Below are positions 39,943 to 51,900 of a DNA stretch of 64,000 nucleotides, piece after piece; the first letter of the stretch is position 1; each line of letters starts with the position of its first letter. Source of the stretch: Brachypterus glaber (taxonomy: Eukaryota > Arthropoda > Insecta > Coleoptera > Kateretidae); contig OY294049.1 of the NCBI GenBank assembly GCA_958510825.1, positions 25,936,986 through 26,000,985 on the forward strand, given 5' to 3'. The notes beneath the pieces are model-generated. The model ran no database searches, was not told the origin of the DNA, and worked only from the letters and a program-made list of their open reading frames with translations. The position numbers and the translations under genes were made by a program.

Positions 39943-42900
39943 CTAAAAAAAAATAGAATATCGATTGTAAATTTCGAAACGTCGCGATGTACACGGGCTG
40001 ATATTTTAAATGGTAGTAGTGGATAGTAACAGAATACTCCTGTTAATTTTTCACCGGGTCATTTGCGTAAGGGGTGATAGCGATCTTGAATTTTAGGGGT
40101 GAGTGCGGTTATCTCGCTAAATATGCATCTTACCATAAAAATGCATATAACCAATTTTGTTAAGGAAAAAGCTTCCAAACCATCGTCCGGTCCTATTTGA
40201 ATTAACTCGGTTGTTATTAATTATTTGTATTATTATTAACATAAATTAGAGTTAATATATTAAGAAAATTATCCAAACTAAAATTGTTGGAAATTTCCTT
40301 CTTAACAAAATTGGTTATATGCATTTTTATCGTAAGATGCATATTAAGCAACTCACCCTTAAAATTCAAGATAGCGGACACCCCTTAGGCAAATCACCCG
40401 GTGAAAAACTAACAGGAGTGTTCTGTTACAATCCAATACAACCCTTTAAAATATCAGCCCGTGTACATTTATTGTAATTTACATTTATTATTTGACTGGA
40501 CTAAAAATGTGAGAAACAAAGATGTCAATAACTAGTATATCCTCCTCTGTTCTCAAGCAAAACTTTAACATGTCGGTGCATGCCAATAAAAAGGTTGTTA
40601 ATGGCTTCCTGCGATATGTTGTTTCATTTTTCTTGAGCAGCAACACTTAGCTTCTGAAGGTCCAAACGGGGGGTTATCTCTATTCAAAATGGACCTTTTT
40701 AGCATAACCCACACGTTCTCACAATGATTCAAGTCAGGTGAGTTTGCTGGCCAGTTCATTTTTTGAACATTCCTTTGCTGTAGCAAATTCCTTACCCTTC
40801 TTGTACGGTGGGACGTGGCGTTATCGTCCATAAAAATGCAATTATCTTCAATTTAGTTTCGCAATGAAAGAACGATTGGTTGAATAATGTTTTGGGCTTA
40901 AATGTTTTGCTTGAGAACAGAGGAGGACATACAGTATGTCCTCCAAACCATGGTTATTAACATCTTTGTTTTTCACATTTTGTGATTCTTTTCAGAAAAA
41001 AAGTTAATTGATACATTTTTTAAATTCCTGGCCGTGTACTTATTCCATGAAAATAACCATACAAGTGATAAAACATTTAAATAAAATGTAAAATTGAACC
41101 CATATACAGCCTGTTCCAGAACTCGCGTAACGAAATTTGAGAGTATATTAAAAACCCTCTGGAAAATATGAAAAAAATTTCAAAAAAAATCCATCTTCGT
41201 TCAATTCAAAAATAAGAACGCTTTAAGTGGACCAATACTGTTGCTGATTATAAATTACCATTAAAGGTTGAATTTGTAGCTATGGAAGCAAATTTAATTA
41301 TTGCAGGTACATATTCTGTAGGTTGACATGGTGATTAATGTGACATAAATATTTATTAATGCATAAAAAAATATCAAAACTTTCATGTTTACTTCAGAAG
41401 AGTATTGCGAAATGCTAATTTTATATGGCGAGTGTGGCCGGAGTGCTTTAGCTACATCTGTAGAATATTCTATTCGTTTTCCCAATAGAGAACATCCTAG
41501 CAGAAATGTTATTTTAAGATTGGTGCAAAGGGCAAGAAATTCTAGAAATTTAACTCCAATCAAAAAAGAGATTGGAGGCCGCGGAGCGCCTGCAAGAACT
41601 GTTGATAATGAAGAAGCTTTCATTCAGGCTTTTGAAGAAGAACCTGAAACAAGCCTTAGTATCGTGGCTAGAAATCTTGATATGTCTAAGACCTATGTTC
41701 AACGAATTCTAAAAGATGAAAAAATGCATCCCTTTCATTACACTCGAGTACAATGCTTGACACCGGAGGACTATCCTTTACGAGTCGAATTTTGCACATG
41801 GCTGTTGCAGAAACATCAAGAAAATGAAAACTTTGTAAAAAGCATTCTTTTTACGGATGAGTCTGGGTTTCAAAGAGATGGTTTTTTTAATTCAAGGAAT
41901 TCTCATGTTTGGGGACAGGAAAATCCCCATGCCTTCAGGCAAGGAAATCCCCAACGAAGGTTTTCCTTGAATATTTGGGCCGGAATATTGGGAGATGCTA
42001 TAGTAAGTTATTTTAAGAAATAAACCACCATAAAATGCTTAAAATATTTGTTTTTAGGTTGGACCCCATGAGTTTCCTGGCAGATTGAATGGCGAAACCT
42101 ACACTAACTTCTTAAGGGATGAAGTGGAAAATCTTATTGATGACATCCCACTTCAAAGGTTGGCAAATGTGGATAACATCTGGTTTCAACATGATGGCTG
42201 TCCAGTGCATTTCTCAGAAACGGCAAGAAGCCAACTCGACATCAGTTTTCCAAACAGTTGGATAGGCCGTGGGGGTCCCAGAAGGTGGCCTCCTAGATCC
42301 CCTGATCTCACTCCAATGGACTTCTTTTTATGGGGCCATGTAAAAAATTTAGTGTATAGAAATATGCCAGACACTGTAGAAGAACTAGGAGACCGAATAC
42401 ATGAAGCGCTTGAGCCAGTAACTCCAAATATGATTATTAATGCCAGGAGAAGTCTGTTAAAAAGAGCTGCTTTATGTGTTCAAGTTGGTGGAGGTCATTT
42501 TGAACATATTCTTTAGCATGCTTCATACATTGAACGCGAGTTTGCTAAAAATAATGCGTTTCTTCATCTTTTAGAGTTCATTAAACACAGGACAGACATA
42601 TCAAGATTTCTTGCCACGATACTAATGCTTGTTCCAGATTATTCTTCAAAAGTCTAAATGACAGCTTCTTTATTATCAACAGTTTTTGCATTTCGCGAAG
42701 TGTCTCCAACCACTTTTCTGTTTGCGTTTAAACTTCCAAAATTCCTTGCCCTCTGCACCAATCTTAAAATTACATTCTAGCTAGAATGTTCTCTTTTCGG
42801 AACACCGATAAAAATTTTTCCTATGTTCATTACTTTGAAATAAATAAATAAAATTCAGTTATTGTATTTTTATTTTATTAATTTGTATTAAGAATTTATA

Positions 42901-45900
42901 GCCAGTAAATCAATTAAAAGATCTTAGTTTCTAATAAAAAAAAAACACTACATTCAGCGCGCTGAATGGAGTTGCAGCGGCAGTTTGTTGCTGCCGTCTA
43001 AGACGGGTATCATAAAACCATGGCCGGATGGAGTGACCCTATAAAAATAGAATATTTGATAGCCTCTGTCGGTTTTGTCAAAATATAATAACCTAAAAAG
43101 ATTCTAAAGTTGAAAGTCTTAAACAATGCACGAGTCAACCATTAAAATGCAACCATAGTTACTAATAAGTAGGCAAAAACTAATTTTTAGGTAATTTAAC
43201 ATCAGCAACAGGATTGGTCAGATTAAATAGCTTCCTTTTTAATTAGTATTGAAGATGGATTTTTTTTTAAATTTTTTTCATATTTTCCAGAGGGTTTTTA
43301 ATATACCCTCAAATTTCGGTACGCGAGTTCTGGAACAGGCTGTATTAGAATAATTTTTGTTTACGTTTTAAATTAATTGGAGGGGCCAAGAATTTTGGCG
43401 ATGTGTGTAATTGTAGAAAACTGTAATGACCCTGTTTTTTTTTATTTTTTCTTATTTGCATTAATAATTTTTATTTTGATAGCTTGTTTTACCTTTGATA
43501 GTCCTGGTGCAACATCTGCTGAAAAAGGTTTAGTTGGCATTTTTCCAGTTTTAACATTTCCAAAATCTAAGCCAGAAACTGCGTTCGGTTTTACTTGTAA
43601 GTATGGAGAGTCTGAATCAATAATTATTTTAGCCTAAAAAAAATATTTATTAAAAAATAAAACGTTGCAAAAACACCTTGTTAAAACATCGGCACTATTG
43701 GGCAAGCTAATATTAGGCTATTATTAGAATTTTTTACCCCTTACCCCACCCCGATTTTTACTTGGATTTTTAACAATTTTTATTTTAAAAACAAATGCAT
43801 GTTAGTAGGTATAGTTTTAAATATGCTACTTTGCTTTTTAACCGACTTCCAAAAAAGGAGGAGGTTACAATTCGACGTGTGAGTTTGTTTTTTTTTTATG
43901 TTTGTTCCCGCATAACTTTGGAACGGATAAACGGAAATTGATGAAACCTTTTGCAACTTAAAGAGGACATTCATGAGGTGGTCCCGTTTTAATTTGACGC
44001 TCGAATAATGCCGGGCAAGCCGGATAATTAAGATAAATCTAATCGTTTTAACGCAATTTCACTTAAAACCGGCTTCATTTGGTTCTAATACCAACCAATT
44101 TTTTAGAAAATAATCTGATCTCGGATAAGCCGGATAACTTGATTAAGGGGTAATTCAAATATTACGGCATATTTTAAATGCCGCTAAACTTGATTCTGTG
44201 AGCCTGTATATTAAAATACAGAAGAGAAAATTATAAAATTTGTGATTATACCATAAGGCGTTATTTGATTATTACTTAACGCTTAAAGTTTAACAAAGAT
44301 TTTCTTTAGTATTTTGTTTAGAATAAGGTTGCTTGGACTCTTGGGCGCTGACATAAAATACTATTAAATTTATTTTTTTAGAAATTTATCTTTAAGATGA
44401 TGACGTCAAAACGCATTAATATTGCTTTACTCCTTCTGTTAGTATTCGTCTTTTCCCTATCTTTGTCCTATATGTAAGTTGGTTTAAGTCTTGATTTCTT
44501 CTAGTTGAGTATCCATGTACTTGGGATCTGGTAGTTATAGTAATATCCTCATCTTGCATTTCATTTGATAAAATTTTTCTTACTAATTTTAAGGTTTTCA
44601 ATTGTCTGAGCTCTTCAGTTGTGAGTATTTTTGTTTTTTGATATACTTCTGCTGTTGGTGCTAATTTAGGAAATTTAAATAATATTTTGATAAGCTTATT
44701 TTGACTCCTTTGCAGTTTTTCTATATTCGTTTTGTTTCCCGTCGCCCAAAAAGGTATCAGATATGTAAGCTTGCTTTTTATATAAGCCTCATAAACTTGG
44801 CGTTTTTGTTTTTTAGGAAGTACATTTGTTATTTTGTGTGCTAGTCCATTATAATAAGAAAGGTTTCTAATATGTTATTTTATATGTGATGTCCATTTCA
44901 AGTTTTTGTTCATAGTAAGTCCCAAATATTTTATTGATACTTCTTCACTGATTTTGTCGTTCTTGATCTTTATGTTTAGATTATGCTTATCAGATTTATT
45001 TTCAAAATTCATTATATGGCACTTTTTGCTGTTTAATGTTAGTTTATTGGTATTTGTCCACTTGAATAACTTATCCAGGTCCATTTGAATTTATTTTTGT
45101 GTTGTTTTGTCATCTTCATTTACATAAAAAATCGCAGTATCGTCAGCATAAATCATTAGTTTTCCATAAAAATCATACAGATCTAGGTCATTTATATAAA
45201 GCAAATATAGATAAGGACCTAATATTGAGCCTTGCGGCACTCCGAAATTAATGTTTTTGCATTCACTAATTTCATCAACTTTTGTGTATTGTATTAGTTA
45301 AATAGCTACGAAATATATTAAGCGCCTTTCTTTCAAGTCCCATTTTTTAAAAAAATTTTAGCAGAATATTCGGATCAACGGTATCAAACGCGTTTTTTAA
45401 ATCCAATATCAAAACTGTTATACATTTTCCTTTATCCATCTTGGTTTGTATAAAATGTAGCGAAGTCGTCATAGCAGTTTTTGTACTTTTTTTTTGAAAA
45501 CCATGCTGTGCTTTAGAAAGTATACCAAGGTTCAATATATATATGTGCTGATAATCTGTCATGAAGTATTGTTTAAAAAAATTTGCTAAAAACTGTCAGA
45601 TTTGCAATGGGCGATAGTTGTTTGGCTCAGTTTCTTTTCTACCTTTGTGTACAGGAGTTATTCTTGCAATTTTTAGCTCATCTGGAAATATTCCTTGTTT
45701 GGACTTTCCTGCACACAGTTGTCCCCGAGCTCGCTTGGGTTAAAAAAAATTCGAACCAAAAGTTAAGGTTGGATCCTTGTAGTAATCGGTTTGGAGATAA
45801 TATATCCACCAACAGCCAAATCCAGAAAATTCGCTTTTGGCAGATAATGGTAACTCTTCTTTGAAGAGGTACATCTTTTACACCAATGATAATAGAAACC

Positions 45901-48900
45901 TGTTCAAGTGTATTTAGTTAGTATTTTTGACGCAGATTCCAAATATATTTTCAAAAGTAAGCTATCTATTTTTGTTACGGAGAAAAAGATAAATAAAAAA
46001 ATGGAAAATTGAAATTTAGGGTACTTTTAAGCATTTACTTTTATTTAATTTTAGTAAATATATGACTCTAAAGTATAAATGAAGAAAATCTGTTTCTTTA
46101 ACTTAATAAAAATGCTAATTAGAACTTAATTTATTAACCATTTTAAATTTGGGAACCTTTAGAAAAATCGATTGATTTTGATTATATTTTATTTTGTTGA
46201 GTAGTGTGAAAATTGCAATCCTTCAAAGTTTGACTTTTTAAATCATTTTATGGAATAAGTAAATCAGTGGTTATAAAACGGTTTAGAACATTGAATATAG
46301 TTCCTCCATCCGGCGGCGGTTCTAGGGAACCACGGCACTATGATACCAAATGTGTACTTGTTTGGGAATGATGCGAAACTCTCAACAAAATGAGGGTGCT
46401 AGGACACGAGGGTGTTGAAGGCAATGAGGCAGCAGACTCTCGTGCTAGAGAAGGGGCATGCACTCAATTTACTGGCCCTAAACCTTTAACAAAAGCCACC
46501 TGGTAAAGTCTACCAAAAAATGGGAAACCAAAATCATAGTTCGATATTGTAAAGACCAAAACTTAAGACAGGCCAAAATATTTATAAAATATGAACCTGA
46601 AAAAACAAGAAAAGTGAACTCAGCATTCCGGAAATAAAAACCAGTCATTGCCCTCTAAGATAACGCTTAAAAATTGACACCTGCTGTATATGCTCAGAAG
46701 CACCAGAAAAGGCCGAACACATTATCTGCTTTTGCAAAGTCATTGTTTGCAAAAAGCTACTATATCGAACAGGTATATCCAAAATCTGCAGATATATCCC
46801 AAGTAGCCCCAAAAATACTTTTGTCCTTGGGAAGCCTAAAGTTATATGTAGATTAAATTATGAAGGGGATTCACAATAGATCTCATTGGTCGCAGTGACT
46901 TGAAAGGTACTATGTTGCCTCACAACCCCATTTGTATTGAATTGTATGATGTTTAAATATAACTTAATATTTTAAGGAGAGGCGTTCTTAGTAGTATCTG
47001 GCGAGCCTGCCTATTAAAATCTGTTCGAACCCACTATGTTAAGCAACAATACGAAAAATGTAATTTATTATTAATAATCGGTAAAATATAATACATACAG
47101 TTGTGTTTAACCATATTATAATTTTTTGTCTCCATTTTCCAATTTCATTGCTGACTTTTGACTTATTTATGTGTATTTGTATACATTCTAAAGATGAATA
47201 AACGAATTGAATTGAATTTAAAATATAATACAAAACGAGGAAGCCGAGGAAACATTAGGGAAAATAAATATATATCCCCAATGTCAGAACGTGTAGATTT
47301 AGGAAATAGTTAGAATGTAAATTGAATATAAATGAATTTCTAGTCTAATAAATTATCACAAATCAGTTAGTGATCACCGTTTTATTTCACCCTCTCTGAT
47401 CAGCTGAAGGACTAGAAAGTCTTCTCCATCCTGCTTATTCAGAGAGTTGATGTAAAATATAACTTACAAGTCTGGGTATATTGCTTGGATTTGTAATAAT
47501 TATATTAAAAAAATAAAAAAATACAGACAATAAAACGATTTTTTTTAAATAAAATTATTATGCTTTAATTTGCAAAAACTACTGTGCCAAACAAAATATA
47601 TTATTATTTTATAAGATGTTAAAATATAAAACATAATAACTAACGTTAAATTATATTTAATAAAAAATGGAAAAAAATAAATTTAAATTAAAATAAAATA
47701 TTTAATCTTATTGCAATACATGTATTAATAAATAAAAAAACTTTAGACAATAGTCTATGCTGGCTACACATATTTTAAATCATTACTTAAAACAAAGATA
47801 GGGTTGTCAGAGTTTTATATAAATAAAACTTAACTTATTGAGAACCACTGCTTTAAAAAAGGACACTACCCAACAGACCGTAATTTCATCAATGATACTG
47901 TAAAATAGCAGTTACTTTTTCAGGTTCTTAAGTTCAGAAAAAAATAATATTTTTAACTGTAAGTAGCGTATATATTTAGTTAAAAACATGAAATTTATTC
48001 AGGTTTAGTCGAAAGTATTATATTTGCTAAAATGTAATAAATAAAAATGCTTAAAAGTGCCCTAAATTTCAATTTTACATTTTTTTAAGAACGTTTTTCT
48101 CTGTAAACAAAAATGATAGCTTAATTTTGAAAAGATATTTAAAATCTGCGTCAAAAATACTAACTAAATACACTTGAACAGTTTTCTATTATCATTGGTG
48201 TAAAAGATGTACCTCTTCAAAGAAGAGTTACCATTATCTGCCAAAAGCGAATTTTCTGGATTTGGCTGTTGGTGGATATATTATCTCCAAACCGATTACC
48301 ACAATGATCCAACCTTAACTTTTGGTTCGAATTTTTTTTAACCCAAGGGTTCTCGGGGACTACTGTGTGCAGCTGAGTTTCTGAATAGTTTTTATCACCT
48401 CTTTGTACGTAGTAGGTCTCAGGTACATTTTTGCTGTTGGCTTATAGGATTTTTCTTCTGTTCCAGTATTGTTTATTGCTAGATTTTCTCCTACATTGAC
48501 AAAAAAGTTATTTAATGTGTTTGCAATTTCTCTTTTGCATGTAGTGTTATTTCCATTTTCAGTTTCTAATTCCTTTATGTCATTAGCTTTTAATGTTTTT
48601 TCTCCGTTTTCAAGGTTTTTGATAATAGTCCATAGTTTTTTGCTATTTCCTTCAGCACTTTGTATCTGATTTTTGTAAAATTCTTTTTTTGCATTTTTTA
48701 TACCTTTTTTAGTGTCTTTACTTGAAATTTAAATTGCTGTTTATAGTAGTCGAAATCCCTGTTTTTGGCCATATTAGAATAAATTTTGTTTCTTTGCTTT
48801 ATTTTGTTATAAACATTTTGTGTCATCCATCCTTCTTTTACAGTGGCTGCATACTTTTTTGTTTTCACGGTTGTCACTTCAGTTTGTATTTTTTGGATCT

Positions 48901-51900
48901 TACTTTGTAGTTCTTTGAAAGTTTTTATTTCTTGCCCATTTGTTTCTACTTTTAGCATGTCTTTTAGTTTTTCATAATTTATAATAGTGTGCTTATAGCT
49001 TTTTGTTAGTATTCTTTTTTTATGTTTTTTTTTTACCTCAAACTCAATACTTTTATGATCACTAAGTGGAGTATCATTTATATTTAGTTTTGTATAGATC
49101 TTTTTTGCTTTGATTAGTGAGCACATGGTCTATTATTGTATCTTCCACTTTGTTGTTGATTCTTGTTATATATTTTTTGCTTTGTTAACTATTCTTAAGT
49201 TATTTCTTTTCAGTAGATTTTTATACTCACTGACTTCCGTTTCAATTTTATTTAATAGGTTTAAATTTATATCACCAACTACAATCAGGTTTTTGGAATT
49301 TAAATTTTTTTCTTTTAAGTATCGGTTAAAGATTCCTATATAACTTTTATTTTGTCTATATATTGCACAAATATTTATATTAAAGTTTTTAAGCTTTTTT
49401 TAACTGTTTACTTTATCCACTATATCACATATGGAGACACTGTAGTATAAATTGTTTCTTATATAAATGGCTGCTCCACCCCCTTTGGTAGGTCTACAAG
49501 AATGAACACTATTGTTTATTTGAAATGGACTTTTTTTGTTGTGACGTCAACAGCTTGCCGAGATGGAAGGACAGCTATAATTTAGCTTAGATGATGTTAC
49601 AAATCTACAAGTTCTGTGTCTCTAAAAAGTAAAAAATAACTTTTCGCAAAAAAAATGAACCGACTTCTGTCTCTAAAAATTAAAAAATAAAAAATAAGTC
49701 GGTGCCAATTTCACAGCAAACAATTTAACAACATAAATAGTTGTTAGTATTTAATTAAGGGAGTGTTGAAATTGGAACCGACTTATTTGGACTTTTTAGA
49801 GACGGAAGTCGGTTCATTTTTTTTTTTGCGAAAAGTTTTTTAAAGTTTGTATTTTATTTTATTTATTAACTTTATTTAACGTTTTTTATAGGGCTTTACA
49901 AGATCTTTCATTTATAATATTTTTTTAAATTTGGTTAATGTCATTCTAAAAAAAGCATTTTACTACTTTAAATCCAATATTCCGAAAACAATGTATTTTA
50001 GGAAAAAAAAACTTTGCAAGGTTTTTTAGGAAATTAAAGAAAAAATCTTTCATTTAAGTGCTAAATTTATAAACCAGCTGAACAGTTGCAAGCACCTTGT
50101 CAAAACATCGGCACTAGGCACTAATTTCATAATTTATGAAATAGGAAGTTGTGTGAATAGGCAACCACTAATACACCTGTGTGTTGCATAATTTATTAAA
50201 GTTTTAAAGTCTGTATCTCCAAAACGTTATCTAGCAAAAACTGCATACGATATTTTTTGTAGAGCTTAAAAAGAGCTTTCATTTGAAACAGATTTATTTG
50301 AAATCGGTTTATAAATAGGTCAGTTATGCCAAAAAAAAACATTTTACTGCTTTAAACGTTAATATCTCGAAAACAATTTATTTTAGGAAAATGTTGTTTA
50401 TAAAATTTTTTGAGCAATTAAAAAAAATCTTTTATATAAGTGCTAAATTTATAAAATACAATAATAATTAACTTAATTATAACCAAAAAAAAAAACGCTA
50501 AAAATAGGAGTTTTACCCCATTCTTACCCCTTACCCCAATCGTTCACCCCAAAAATATAATCAGCTCTTCGAAATATGATAAGAAACAATATGCAAAAAA
50601 ACCGATATCTTTTTTAGAAATGGAGATCGAGTTTACACCCAGACAGACAGACAGACGGACGCAAATTTTTTTTTCACTGATTTCAACTAGTCGAGAAATA
50701 TGAAAAAAACATTTTGGCTTTTCGGCGAAGAATTCAATACATTGGCACTCTTAATTGTAAATAAAATAATAATTAAAACAAAAAAAAAACGCTAAAAATG
50801 AGAGTTTTACCCCATCCTTACCCACCCTTACTCTTAACAGTTTACCTCCAAAATCTAATCAGCTTTTCGAAATATGATAAGTAACAATATGCAAAAAACC
50901 GCTTGTCGATATCTTTGCTAGAAATTGAGTCAACGAGTTTACAGACGGACGGACGCAATTTTTTTACTGATTTCGACTCGGGAAGGTCTAAAACGTCGAG
51001 AAATGTGAAAAAAAAAAACGGCGAAGATTTCAATATATCGGCCGATGTAATTATAATAGACCTTGACGCGTAACTTACACAAAGGCAAACGTATAACTTA
51101 CCACGTTTACATTGTTATGATCCGCATATTTTATATGGTGTTGGGATTTTTAAAATAATATTTCTTTAATAGGAGCGCAAATGTGGTGGGGTTTCACGAA
51201 TCGGCAGAGTTCGGTTTGACCTACATTACATCGGACCCCTTCTCGGTTATTCTTGTCGGTATAACTTAAAAATTGTCTAGTAATCTTAATTGTTTATACA
51301 AATTTAATTTATGGTCAAAATGATCGTTTCAGATGTCAGAAATAGCAATTAGTTTGCAAATTGATGAGACTGAAACTCTTTTGTCGGGGTAATTAAATAT
51401 GCGCGGTATCTTTGTAGATATTTTGCGCTAATAGCATTGTCAAATAAATTTAACTAGTGACCTTCTTATTGGGTATATAAACTCATGAAAAGGTTCATAA
51501 TTATTCAGTTTTTCTTAGAGTGCCTCCGTGTAGAGTTTAAAAGTGAAAATGTAGTTTCTGAGAGAAATAATTATTCTTGAATTAAAAATAGTTTTTAAAC
51601 TTAGAAAAATGTTGAGACTTGTATTATCCGACATGAAAATAATTGGAAACTTATAAATACTGTTAGTATGAACACTGATAGAAATTTTGACGAATATTAA
51701 TTAACTTTTTATATATATTTTTTGTAAAATAATTTAAATGACTTATACGAACCAGTTTTAATATACACTAAGAAAAATGTGGACAATAAATTGGGATTTG
51801 AAAACGATTGCGAATAGTTGGGATTTCAAACATAGAATGTTTTAATTTAGAAGTATTTAATGGAAAATAATATATAATGGAATTTAGAATTTAAGGGCTT

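Larger units (their letters stand above)
41107..43342 (+). mobile_element. mariner-type DNA transposon (DD41D), 2236 bp, TA target site
   Basis: The ends CAGCCTGTTCCAGAACTCGC (left) and GCGAGTTCTGGAACAGGCTG (right) are inverted repeats of about 92 bp with only a few mismatches, with TA outside both (41105-41106, 43343-43344). The interior carries a seemingly intact two-exon transposase (41385-42516). The region 42540-42840 is an inverted, degenerate copy of the transposase 5' end, so similarity between the arms extends well beyond the terminal repeats. Confidence 0.85.
45716..48370. mobile_element. 2.65-kb foldback element, CACACAGTTGTCCCCGAG termini
   Basis: CACACAGTTGTCCCCGAG...CGAACCAAAAGTTAAGG...TTTGGAGATAATATATCCACC mirrors GGTGGATATATTATCTCCAAA...CTCGGGGACTACTGTGTG. 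The arms are over 250 bp with high identity (for example ATAATAGAAACCTGTTCAAGTG mirrored at 48170). It holds a LINE fragment (46390-46960) and a LINE tail (47150-47219) and splits the host LINE cleanly. Confidence 0.8.
44420..49540 (-). pseudogene. LINE with endonuclease and reverse transcriptase, split by a 2.65-kb foldback
   Basis: On the minus strand, 49540-48380 covers an APE-type endonuclease end (PTKGGGAAIYIRNNLYYS, LIVVGDINLNLL, then LSDHKSIEFEV) and a linker (KKYAATVKEGWMTQNVYNKI). The segment 45715-44420 holds the RT: RITPVHKGRKE, GFQKKSTKTAMTTSLHFI, LDLKNAFDTVDPNILL, GVPQGSILGP, LMIYADDTAIF, IKYLGLTMNKNLKWTSHIK. The YADD box is intact. Stops and frame changes occur at several places. 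Jockey/CR1-like by motif order. Confidence 0.8.

Noticed and set aside
43377..43637. 86-codon plus-strand ORF with a hydrophobic segment
   Set aside because: It is the antisense shadow of a TRAIP exon with good splice sites on the minus strand.
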